Below, piece by piece: positions 1 through 6,515 of a DNA stretch of 9,357 nucleotides. Under the pieces are notes generated by a model. It made no database searches and was not told the origin of the DNA. It worked only from the letters and a program-made list of their open reading frames with translations. Every line of letters starts with the position of its first letter. The first letter of the stretch is position 1. The stretch comes from an uncultured Leptospiraceae bacterium. Lineage in GTDB: Bacteria; Spirochaetota; Leptospiria; Leptospirales; Leptospiraceae. The stretch lies in contig CALDSP010000232.1 in NCBI GenBank assembly GCA_937924465.1, positions 1 to 9,357 on the forward strand. The letters run 5' to 3'. The position numbers and the translations under genes were made by a program.

Positions 1-65
1 CATATAAAATTAACTATTTCTCTTATGTTTTGTGATATGGATTGTTAGCTTTTCGGTTAAATTAA

Positions 66-87
66 AAGTAGACCAATCAGTCTACTT
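66..87 (-). terminator. Hairpin over the hslV stop codon, possible weak intrinsic terminator
   Basis: A perfect 8-bp inverted repeat (AAGTAGAC and GTCTACTT) with a 6-nt loop includes the TGA stop of hslV. Read on the minus strand it is followed by TTTTAATTTAA, a short and interrupted T run. Only three of the eight pairs are G-C, so the hairpin is modest. It could be a weak terminator or attenuator between hslV and the gene beyond the left edge, or an mRNA 3'-end stabiliser. The inverted repeat is directly visible; the terminator role is inferred. Confidence 0.4.
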
Positions 88-619
88 CTTCTAAAATTAA
101 GTTATGATTTGTATAAATGCAAATATCAGCCGCAATTTTCATGGCTTCTTGGATAATTTCTTTGGGAGATAATTCTGTATTTTTAATGAGAGCTCTTGCT
201 GCTGCTAGAGCATAGTTTCCTCCCGAACCAATTGCAATCACTCCATCATCGGGTGAAATGACGTCTCCATTTCCAGAGACCAAATAAGTTTCTTCCTTGT
301 CAGCAACAATGAGCATTGCCTCTAGTCTACGTAAAATTTTATCGGTGCGCCAGTCCCGAGCAAGCTCTACTACAGAACGAGCCAGGCTTCCTCCATAAGT
401 ATTTACTTTTTTTTCAAAGAGTTCAAAGAGTGTAAATCCATCTGCTGCAGAACCTGCAAAACCCGCAATGATACTATTGTTGTATAGTTTTCTTACTTTT
501 CTTGCAGAATGTTTCATAACTGTAGAACCAAGAGAAACTTGTCCATCTCCTCCCATGGCTACTTTTTGATTTTTACGAACACAAAGAATAGTGGTTGAAT
601 GAAATTGATTTTCTTTCAT
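77..619 (-). CDS. hslV: ATP-dependent protease proteolytic subunit HslV (ClpQ)
   Basis: This is the peptidase subunit of the cytoplasmic HslUV protease, in which double HslV hexamers are fed unfolded substrate by the AAA+ unfoldase HslU. The family is N-terminal-threonine (Ntn) hydrolase, related to proteasome beta subunits. At 180 aa it is full length. The expected catalytic threonine is T9 in HSTTILCVR, followed by GGDGQ (23-27), the VMK...ARKVRKL stretch with the probable active-site lysine K41, GFAGS (53-57) and GSGG (131-134). The start is ATG with AAGGAG five bases upstream (625-630). That start leaves eight residues before T9, unlike the E. coli enzyme, where only Met precedes it; the FHS-TT junction resembles B. 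subtilis ClpQ/CodW FHA-TT. The gene lies last in the visible minus-strand series, 123 nt after dapL. The partner hslU is usually adjacent and would lie beyond the left edge. Confidence 0.96.
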   Translation of the reverse strand: MKENQFHSTTILCVRKNQKVAMGGDGQVSLGSTVMKHSARKVRKLYNNSIIAGFAGSAADGFTLFELFEKKVNTYGGSLARSVVELARDWRTDKILRRLEAMLIVADKEETYLVSGNGDVISPDDGVIAIGSGGNYALAAARALIKNTELSPKEIIQEAMKIAADICIYTNHNLILEEVD

Positions 620-742
620 AAAAACTCCTTTTCAAGTTAAAACTTATGGATTTACAAATTTTATATTTTTGTTTTTTTGATCTAGTTGTATTAAACAGTA
701 GTTCAATATTTTCTACGTTACGTGCAATAAAAAACAAACAAG
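620..742 (-). promoter_or_regulatory. dapL-hslV intergenic region with hslV ribosome binding site and possible -10
   Basis: Reading leftwards, the spacer holds a T-rich tract just after the dapL stop and one copy of the scattered ACGTTACGTGC word (715-725). Further on is a TATAAA that could be a -10 box (660-665) in very A-rich sequence, about 40 nt before the hslV start, and then a strong Shine-Dalgarno AAGGAG (625-630). No convincing -35 box lies 16-18 nt upstream of TATAAA. I see no stable hairpin that would end dapL transcription, so hslV may be transcribed both from pyrB-dapL and from its own promoter. The ribosome binding site is solid; the promoter is tentative. Confidence 0.35.
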
Positions 743-1972
743 CTATGAAAGTTTTTTAATTCTTTCCATTGCTTCTTGTACGTCTTCTCTTTTTCCAAAA
801 GCACTTAAACGAAAATAGCCCTCTCCTGAAGGACCAAATCCCGAGCCCGGAGTTCCAACAACTTGAACTTCCTTAAGCAATTTATCAAAAAATTCCCAAG
901 AGTTTAAATTGTTTGGAGTTTTAAGCCAAATGTAAGGAGCATTCACTCCACCGTATACTTCATACCCTTGGGTTTTTAGTCCCTCACGAATGATTCTAGC
1001 ATTTTCCATATAATAATGAATGTTGGCTTGGACTTCTTTTTTTCCTTGTTCAGAATAACAAGCAGCTGCAGCTTTTTGAACAGGATAAGAAACTCCATTG
1101 AATTTTGTTGTATGACGTCTATTCCAAAGTTGGTTTAAACTAATTTTTTCTCCATTTTTTGTGTAACCTTTAAGTTCTTTAGGAATTACTAAATAAGCGC
1201 AACGTGTTCCAGTGAATCCAGCAGTTTTAGAAAAAGAACGAAATTCCATTGCAACTTCTTTGGCTCCCTCTACTTCAAAAATGGAATGTGGAATATGAGA
1301 CTCTGTTATAAAGGCTTCGTAAGCTGCATCATATAAAATAATGGCTTGGTTTGCTTTTGCAAATTTGACCCATTCGGAAAGTCTTTCTTTCGTAATTGTA
1401 GTTCCGGTTGGATTGTTTGGATAACAGAGATAAATTAAGTCTACTTTTTCTTTAGGAAATTCGGGTTGGAAAGAATTTTCTTTTGTGCAAGGTAAGTAAA
1501 CTAAATTCGCGTAACGTCCATTTTCATTAGCCTCTCCCGTGCGACCTGCCATTACATTTGTATCTACATAAACAGGATAGACGGGGTCGGTGACTGCAAC
1601 CTTACAATCCAGAGAAAAAATTTCTTGAATATTTCCTGTATCACATTTGGAACCATCGGATACAAAAATTTCATCTATCTCTAACTTAACCCCACGAGAG
1701 AGAAAGTCATGCTCAAGAATTTTTTCAATTAAAAATGGATAGCCTTGTTCTGGACCATATCCTTTAAATCCTTCTTGAGTTCCCATTTCTTCGACTGCTT
1801 CTTTAAATGCTTGAACAACAGAAGGAGGAAGTGGTAAAGTTACATCCCCAATTCCTAAGCGAATGATTGTTTTGTTTGGATTTGCCTCTGAAAAGGCTTT
1901 TACTCTTTTGCTAATTTCTGGAAATAAATATCCTGCTTTGAGTTTTAAATAATTTTCATTGATTTTTGCCAC
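743..1972 (-). CDS. dapL: LL-diaminopimelate aminotransferase
   Basis: This PLP enzyme converts tetrahydrodipicolinate directly to LL-diaminopimelate with glutamate as amino donor (EC 2.6.1.83). It bypasses the acyl-intermediate DapD/DapC/DapE steps and supplies peptidoglycan DAP and lysine. At 409 aa it matches the family length. The N terminus NENYLKLKAGYLFPEI (5-20) is typical of DapL. Aminotransferase fold I motifs follow: YPNNPTG (184-190), YDAAYEA with the cofactor-ring aspartate D215, and SFSKTAGFTG (246-255) with the Schiff-base lysine K249; GSGFGPSGEGYFRLSAFG lies near the C terminus. The start codon is GTG, chosen because AAAGGA sits eight bases upstream (1981-1986) and no in-frame ATG fits the conserved N terminus. 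This ribosome binding site abuts the pyrB stop, and the genes are only 15 nt apart, so co-transcription is likely. Pairing of pyrB with dapL has no obvious pathway logic beyond both starting from aspartate. Confidence 0.96.
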   Translation of the reverse strand: MAKINENYLKLKAGYLFPEISKRVKAFSEANPNKTIIRLGIGDVTLPLPPSVVQAFKEAVEEMGTQEGFKGYGPEQGYPFLIEKILEHDFLSRGVKLEIDEIFVSDGSKCDTGNIQEIFSLDCKVAVTDPVYPVYVDTNVMAGRTGEANENGRYANLVYLPCTKENSFQPEFPKEKVDLIYLCYPNNPTGTTITKERLSEWVKFAKANQAIILYDAAYEAFITESHIPHSIFEVEGAKEVAMEFRSFSKTAGFTGTRCAYLVIPKELKGYTKNGEKISLNQLWNRRHTTKFNGVSYPVQKAAAACYSEQGKKEVQANIHYYMENARIIREGLKTQGYEVYGGVNAPYIWLKTPNNLNSWEFFDKLLKEVQVVGTPGSGFGPSGEGYFRLSAFGKREDVQEAMERIKKLS

Positions 1973-1987
1973 GTGATTTGTCCTTTT

Positions 1988-2923
1988 TTATTCATGGATT
2001 TCTACATTTAAAAGTAAACATAAAAGAGCCATACGCACAACTACTCCATATTCTGCCTGACGAAAGTATGCTGCATTTGGGAGGTCGTCTACATCGGTAG
2101 AAAGTTCAGTAACTCTGGGAAGAGGATGAAGTACTGTTGTATTTTTTTTAGAAGCAAGAATGAGTTCTTTATTTACTTTGTAAATTTCTTTTAGTCTTTC
2201 ATATTCTTTGTGATCGGCAAAACGTTCTTCTTGTATGCGCGTAACGTAAATAACATCACAATCCCATATAGCTTTTATGTCGTTTGTTTCTTCATAGGTT
2301 AAAACAGAGTCCTTGAAGTCTTTTTTATAAGAGTCAGGGAGTTTCAATTCTTCTGGAGAAATGAAAATGATATGAACATTATAATGACGTAAAAGTTTGA
2401 CAAGAGAGTGAATGGTTCTTCCATATTTTAAGTCTCCAATAAAACCAATTGTTAAATCCTCTACCTTTCCTTTTTCTACCTCTATTGTGAACATATCTAA
2501 AAGAGCTTGAGTTGGATGTTGTCCTGCTCCATCTCCTGCATTGATAACAGGCATTCTCACAGCACCTGCTGCAATTCTAGAAGAACCTTCTACAGGATGG
2601 CGAATGACTGCAATGTCTGCATATGCCTCAACCATTTTCATTGTATCGTAGAGAGTTTCCCCTTTAGAAATAGAGGAAAACTGAAATCCTACTGTGGAAA
2701 TTACTCTCCCTCCTAATCGTTCCATAGCAGACTCAAAGGAAAGTCTAGTTCGAGTAGAGGCTTCAAAGAAAAGAGAAGCTAAGAGTCTCCCTCTGAGCAT
2801 TCCAAAAGTTTTACCTTGTTTGAAGAGTTTTTGGATAATCTTTGTTTTTTGAATGATAAAGTCAAGGTCTGTTCTGGAAAATTGATCGGCATCTAATATA
2901 TTTCTATGTGGAAACTTATACAT
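1988..2923 (-). CDS. pyrB: Aspartate carbamoyltransferase catalytic subunit
   Basis: The enzyme joins carbamoyl phosphate and L-aspartate to give N-carbamoyl-L-aspartate, the first committed step of pyrimidine synthesis in the cytoplasm. At 311 aa it is a complete catalytic chain. The carbamoyl-phosphate signature FFEASTRTRLSFE (52-64) contains STRTR (56-60). Also visible are SKGET (86-90) with the active-site lysine K87, HPTQ (136-139), the aspartate-domain stretch VTRIQEER (227-234) and HPLPR (266-270). These distinguish it from ornithine carbamoyltransferase, which has a different C-terminal signature. No PyrI regulatory chain follows; the next gene is dapL. The ATG has no strong Shine-Dalgarno at normal distance; GGAAAG lies 12 nt upstream (2936-2941). 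It is the first gene of the leftward set and is divergent from glyA. Confidence 0.96.
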   Translation of the reverse strand: MYKFPHRNILDADQFSRTDLDFIIQKTKIIQKLFKQGKTFGMLRGRLLASLFFEASTRTRLSFESAMERLGGRVISTVGFQFSSISKGETLYDTMKMVEAYADIAVIRHPVEGSSRIAAGAVRMPVINAGDGAGQHPTQALLDMFTIEVEKGKVEDLTIGFIGDLKYGRTIHSLVKLLRHYNVHIIFISPEELKLPDSYKKDFKDSVLTYEETNDIKAIWDCDVIYVTRIQEERFADHKEYERLKEIYKVNKELILASKKNTTVLHPLPRVTELSTDVDDLPNAAYFRQAEYGVVVRMALLCLLLNVEIHE

Positions 2924-2968
2924 ATTTCAGAAATTCTTTCCATAACAAATCTTTTAAAAACAGTTTTT

Positions 2969-2997
2969 TAGACAAGTAGAAAGAATAATTAGATGAT
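2969..2997 (+). promoter_or_regulatory. Putative sigma-70-type promoter for glyA
   Basis: In the divergent pyrB-glyA spacer, TAGACA (2969-2974, five of six matches to TTGACA) is separated by 17 nt from GATGAT (2992-2997, four of six matches to TATAAT). Transcription would begin near 3004. This places an upstream in-frame ATG at 3007 almost at the 5' end and gives about 40 nt of leader before the ATG at 3046. I could not pick a comparable promoter for pyrB on the opposite strand. The call rests on consensus matching alone. Confidence 0.4.
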
Positions 2998-3045
2998 TTT
3001 TAATTTATGATTTTATTTTTCACTAGCTTGAAAAATTTTGAATTC

Positions 3046-4293
3046 ATGATAAATGTTCTTAAAAGTCAGGACCCCGAAGTAGCACATGCAATTCAAAAAG
3101 AAGATGAACGACAAGAAAAATGTTTAGAACTTATAGCTTCTGAAAACTTTGTCTCAAGAGCGGTACTAGAGGCTTACACCTCTACTCTCACAAATAAATA
3201 TGCAGAAGGATACCCAGGTAAGCGTTATTATAATGGATGCGAAAATGCAGATGTTATTGAAAAACTAGCTATTGATAGAGCAAAAAAACTTTTTTCAGCA
3301 GAGTATGCGAATGTGCAACCTCACAGTGGAGCACAGGCAAACATGGCAGTGTTTCTAGCAGCTATGGATGCTGGAGATACTTTTATGGGAATGAACCTTG
3401 CACATGGTGGGCACTTGACTCATGGCTCTCCCGTAAATTTTAGTGGTCGCAATTACAAAGTAGTTTCTTATGGAGTAAGACTAGAGGATCACCGAATTGA
3501 TTATGATAGTGTTGCAAAACTTGCTAAAGAACACAAACCTAAACTAATAGTAGTGGGTGCCTCCGCTTATCCTCGTATAATTGATTTTGCTAAGTTCAAG
3601 GAGATTGCACGTGACGTGGGAGCCAAACTTATGGCAGATATTGCTCACATAGCAGGACTCGTTGCTACAGGATTTCACCCAACGCCAATTGGAATTTGTG
3701 ATTTTATAACAACGACCACTCATAAAACGTTACGTGGTCCAAGAGGGGGACTCATTCTTTCTAATTTAGAAAACGAAAAAATTTTAAACTCTCGTGTTTT
3801 TCCCGGTGTACAAGGGGGACCTCTTATGCACGTGATTGCAGCCAAAGCAGTTGCCTTTGGAGAAGCACTCCAACCAAGTTTCAAAGATTATATAAGTCAT
3901 GTGATTGAGAATGCCAAAACGTTATGCGAAGTATTTTTAAAACGTGGGTTTAGAGTAATTTCAGGTGGAACTGATAATCATCTTATTTTAGTTGATGTAT
4001 CTTCTAAAGGACTTACAGGTCTTGAGGCAGCAAACAAACTTGATGAAGCAAATATTACAGTGAATAAAAATGGAATTCCGTTTGATGAAAAACCTCCTAC
4101 CGTGACTTCTGGAATACGTTTGGGTTCTCCTGCTCTTACTACCAGAGGACTTGGAAAAACAGAGTTTGAAAGAATTGGGAATTTGATTTGTGATTTATTA
4201 GAAAACATTCAGGATGAAAAAACTTTTCAAAGAGTAAAAAATGAGGTAGCAGAAATTACAAAAGCCTTTCCAATGAAAAATTTCAGATTATAG
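3046..4293 (+). CDS. glyA: Serine hydroxymethyltransferase
   Basis: This PLP enzyme interconverts serine plus tetrahydrofolate with glycine plus 5,10-methylene-tetrahydrofolate, the main source of one-carbon units. From the chosen start it is 415 aa, the usual bacterial length. Motifs, numbered from that start: LELIASENF (27-35), NKYAEGYPGKRYY (50-62), HSGAQAN (93-99), MADIAHIAGL (196-205) with D198 and H201 at cofactor-binding positions, and TTTTHKTLRGPRGG (222-235) with the Schiff-base lysine K227. An in-frame ATG at 3007 would add 13 hydrophobic/aromatic residues not expected in the family. The ATG at 3046 fits both the alignment and the putative promoter, although neither start has a clear Shine-Dalgarno. 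The stop is 11 nt before the next gene, suggesting an operon. Confidence 0.96.
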   Translation: MINVLKSQDPEVAHAIQKEDERQEKCLELIASENFVSRAVLEAYTSTLTNKYAEGYPGKRYYNGCENADVIEKLAIDRAKKLFSAEYANVQPHSGAQANMAVFLAAMDAGDTFMGMNLAHGGHLTHGSPVNFSGRNYKVVSYGVRLEDHRIDYDSVAKLAKEHKPKLIVVGASAYPRIIDFAKFKEIARDVGAKLMADIAHIAGLVATGFHPTPIGICDFITTTTHKTLRGPRGGLILSNLENEKILNSRVFPGVQGGPLMHVIAAKAVAFGEALQPSFKDYISHVIENAKTLCEVFLKRGFRVISGGTDNHLILVDVSSKGLTGLEAANKLDEANITVNKNGIPFDEKPPTVTSGIRLGSPALTTRGLGKTEFERIGNLICDLLENIQDEKTFQRVKNEVAEITKAFPMKNFRL

Positions 4294-4304
4294 AGGGATG
4301 ATGT

Positions 4305-5501
4305 ATGGAAAAAAAATATGAAATTATTCTTTTTGGTGCAACAGGATTTACTGGAGGCTTGACCGCGGAGTATCTTGCAAATGTTTGTGCTGAAAAAAAA
4401 CATCGTTTAGCTATAGCTGGAAGAAACGAATTAAAACTAAAGGGTTTACAAAAACGTTTGCTTGCTCTTTACCCAAATTTGTCACTTGACGTCATTTATG
4501 CTGATTCATTGCAACCCCGTACGCTTTTGGAAATGGCTCTTGCTAGTAAGGTTGTGGTGACTACAGTGGGACCGTATCTAAAATATGGAGATCCTCTGGT
4601 AAAAGCCTGTATTGATGGAGGAGCACACTATTTGGATATTACGGGAGAAGGACGTTTTGTAGAAAATATGGTTCGGCTTTACCATAGGCAAGCCAAAGAA
4701 AAAGAAGTCAAAATTATCAATTGCTGTGGATACGATAGCATACCCTCTGATATGGGAGTTTTTTATGCCGTGCAAGAGTTAGAAGATAAAACAAATGTGG
4801 ACGTTACGTGCATGATCCAAGTGGATTCAGACCCTTCTGATCCTCTCTCTGCTTGGAAAAGTATTTCTGGGGGAACTTGGGCATCGGCTATTGGAATTAT
4901 GCAGGAGTCTGAATGGGAACGTAGAGATGGTTTTATTACTTATATAAAATCAACTGCTTCTCCACGCAACGTAAATGCTATGCCTCTTAGTTTTCATTAT
5001 AGAGAGTTGAATCATTGGATTGGAGTTCCTCTTCCTTTTGTAGACGTAGAAGTTGTTTTACGCTCTGCTGCCTTTTATTCAGAGTATGGAGAAAATTTTA
5101 CTTATGGACATTTTGCAGGTGTGGAAAAAATTCCTTCTCTTATTTTTGGTGCTCTGGGAATAGGTTTGCTTTATGGACTTTCTCAATTTGAGCTTACAAG
5201 AAAATTTTTACTTAGTTTAAAAGAAAGTGGAGAAGGTCCCAATCAAAAAATTCGAGAAAGCAATCGTTTTTTAAATAGTATTTTAGTTCAAACTCCAAAA
5301 GAAAAATTGTTAGTTGAGGTAAGAGGAAAAGATCCAGGCTATGGAGATACCTCAAAAATGCTAGCCGAATGTGCTTTAAGTTTAATTGAAGATGAAACCC
5401 CGAATCATTTTGGAGTAGTAACTTCTGCTATTGGAATTGGAAAGGTTCTAATTCCCCGACTTGAAAAAGCAGGTATTACTTTTACTAAAACAAAACTATG
5501 A
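4305..5501 (+). CDS. Saccharopine dehydrogenase-like oxidoreductase (trans-acting enoyl reductase family)
   Basis: This is a 398-aa NAD(P)-dependent oxidoreductase of the SCCPDH-like group, which includes human SCCPDH and the mycobacterial trans-acting enoyl reductases that work on polyketide-type lipids. The Rossmann nucleotide-binding loop is GATGFTG (11-17), with AGR (38-40) following beta-strand 2. Family hallmarks are YGDPLVKACIDGGAHYLDIT (94-113), CGYDSIPSDMG (141-151), SGGTWAS (188-194) and DPGYGDTSKM (343-352). A hydrophobic stretch around 277-296 could associate with membrane or lipid. It is probably not a true lysine-pathway saccharopine dehydrogenase, because DapL next door indicates the DAP route. 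The start is ATG with GAGGG about seven bases upstream. Its stop overlaps the next start (ATGA), so the kinase is probably translationally coupled. The substrate is unknown; lipid or envelope metabolism is inferred. Confidence 0.82.
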   Translation: MEKKYEIILFGATGFTGGLTAEYLANVCAEKKHRLAIAGRNELKLKGLQKRLLALYPNLSLDVIYADSLQPRTLLEMALASKVVVTTVGPYLKYGDPLVKACIDGGAHYLDITGEGRFVENMVRLYHRQAKEKEVKIINCCGYDSIPSDMGVFYAVQELEDKTNVDVTCMIQVDSDPSDPLSAWKSISGGTWASAIGIMQESEWERRDGFITYIKSTASPRNVNAMPLSFHYRELNHWIGVPLPFVDVEVVLRSAAFYSEYGENFTYGHFAGVEKIPSLIFGALGIGLLYGLSQFELTRKFLLSLKESGEGPNQKIRESNRFLNSILVQTPKEKLLVEVRGKDPGYGDTSKMLAECALSLIEDETPNHFGVVTSAIGIGKVLIPRLEKAGITFTKTKL

Positions 5502-6367
5502 TTGCAGTCATTGGAGATTTAATTTTAGATAAGTACGACTATTGTTCAAATAGAATCAATCCAGAGAGTTCAGCTCCTTGTTATACAGTAGAAAAAACAG
5601 AATACAAGCCGGGAGGAGCAGGAAACGTTGCGTGCAATTTAGTAAGTTTAGGTTCTAAGTGTTTGCTTGTAAGTGTAGTGGGGGAGGATACAAATGCTAA
5701 GCTATTAAATGATTTACTAGAAAGTTTTTCTATTCAAGTAAATTTAATACACGATCCCCAAAGAAGCACTATAGTAAAAGAAAGAGTCTTGTCTATTACT
5801 GACGGACGTTATCATTATCGTAAAGATATTGAAAAAAAAATTTACATTGATTCTTCTCATGTAGATGAAATCATTGCTTTGTTACGTAACGTCCAAATCA
5901 TCTTAGTTTCTGATTATAACAAAGGCACTATATCAGAAAAACTCATGCAGGAATTAAAAACTTTAGATATTCCAATTATAGTAGATCCCAAACCAAACCA
6001 CAAGGACTTTTATAAAAATGTTTTTGTTATAAAACCAAATCGTGCCGAGGTTCGAGAAATGACAAATATTCAAGATGATTTGGAAGCGGCAAAATCACTT
6101 TTTAGAGAACTAAATGCAAATGTGTTACTTACTCGCAGTGAAGATGGAATTTATTATTATAGCCAAGAAGAGGAGTTTTTATTTCCAACAGTTAGTAAAA
6201 AAGTTTTTGATGTTACAGGGGCTGGAGATACTGTTATCGCTACATTTACACACTTTTATACTAAAGGTTATAAAATGGAAGATTGCGTAAGGTTAGCAAA
6301 TAAAGCAGGGGGAATTGCTATTCAATATCCGGGCTGTTATCACATAAAGGAGAAAGAAATTCTTTGA
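5498..6367 (+). CDS. rfaE1: PfkB-family sugar kinase, probable D-glycero-beta-D-manno-heptose-7-phosphate kinase
   Basis: This ribokinase/PfkB-fold kinase resembles the N-terminal half of HldE (RfaE), which phosphorylates heptose 7-phosphate at C1 to give heptose 1,7-bisphosphate for ADP-heptose and LPS core synthesis. Visible motifs are GDLILDKYDY (6-15), the substrate-loop PGGAGNVACNLVSLG (38-52), VGEDTN (61-66), SDYNKGT (138-144), DPKP (163-166), KPNRAE (179-184) and DVTGAGDTVIATF (238-250) with the catalytic base D244. At 289 aa it is somewhat shorter than most single-domain homologues (about 310-330), mainly in connecting segments. It has no nucleotidyltransferase half, so a separate RfaE2/HldC would be required. 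The start overlaps the upstream stop by 4 nt and has no clear Shine-Dalgarno, suggesting coupled translation. Another PfkB sugar specificity remains possible. Confidence 0.78.
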   Translation: MIAVIGDLILDKYDYCSNRINPESSAPCYTVEKTEYKPGGAGNVACNLVSLGSKCLLVSVVGEDTNAKLLNDLLESFSIQVNLIHDPQRSTIVKERVLSITDGRYHYRKDIEKKIYIDSSHVDEIIALLRNVQIILVSDYNKGTISEKLMQELKTLDIPIIVDPKPNHKDFYKNVFVIKPNRAEVREMTNIQDDLEAAKSLFRELNANVLLTRSEDGIYYYSQEEEFLFPTVSKKVFDVTGAGDTVIATFTHFYTKGYKMEDCVRLANKAGGIAIQYPGCYHIKEKEIL

Positions 6368-6515
6368 AACATAAACTAATAAAATCCAAAAAATTGACAC
6401 AGTTTGGTAAATTTAAAAATTAACAAAAAAGACCTTGTTTATTTTCATATTGTGAAATAAAAATTTTTTTGAAATGAAAACAAAAAATATCGTTTAGTTC
6501 TTAGGTAAATATTTT
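6368..6515 (+). promoter_or_regulatory. AT-rich spacer before argS with a candidate promoter
   Basis: This gene-free stretch is mostly A and T. It contains an exact TTGACA (6394-6399), but the hexamers 16-18 nt downstream are poor -10 boxes. The alternative pair TTGTTT (6435-6440) and TAAAAA (6458-6463) has a 17-nt spacer and lies closer to argS. Only weak A/T hairpins can be drawn, for example TTTTCAT (6442-6448) with ATGAAAA (6474-6480), so no convincing terminator for the upstream operon is seen. Near the argS start only TTAGG (6501-6505) resembles a Shine-Dalgarno. I see no T-box or other leader structure. Confidence 0.3.

Noticed and set aside
1..3. A minus-strand ATG at the very left edge that could be the hslU start codon
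   Set aside because: Only three bases are visible, no coding sequence can be read, and AAGAGA upstream is too far away for a convincing ribosome binding site.
2507..2716. 69-aa plus-strand open frame inside pyrB
   Set aside because: It is antisense to the strongly conserved catalytic region of pyrB, cysteine/serine-rich without recognisable motifs, and has no ribosome binding site.
3007..3045. Thirteen-residue N-terminal extension of GlyA from the ATG at 3007
   Set aside because: The extra residues do not match the family N terminus, the putative promoter start point falls almost on this ATG, and the ATG at 3046 gives the standard length.
3924..3935. Possible further copy of the ACGTTRCG word near 3919 (ACGTTATGCG)
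   Set aside because: It has an inserted base relative to the consensus and was not counted.
3978..4208. 76-aa minus-strand open frame inside glyA
   Set aside because: It is a shadow of conserved glyA codons on the other strand with no start signal or family resemblance.
4578..4775. 65-aa minus-strand open frame inside the SCCPDH-like gene
   Set aside because: It mirrors the conserved coding strand and shows no independent coding signal.
6394..6422. Perfect TTGACA as a definite argS promoter
   Set aside because: The hexamers at 16-18 nt spacing match TATAAT poorly, so it is kept only as a weak candidate.
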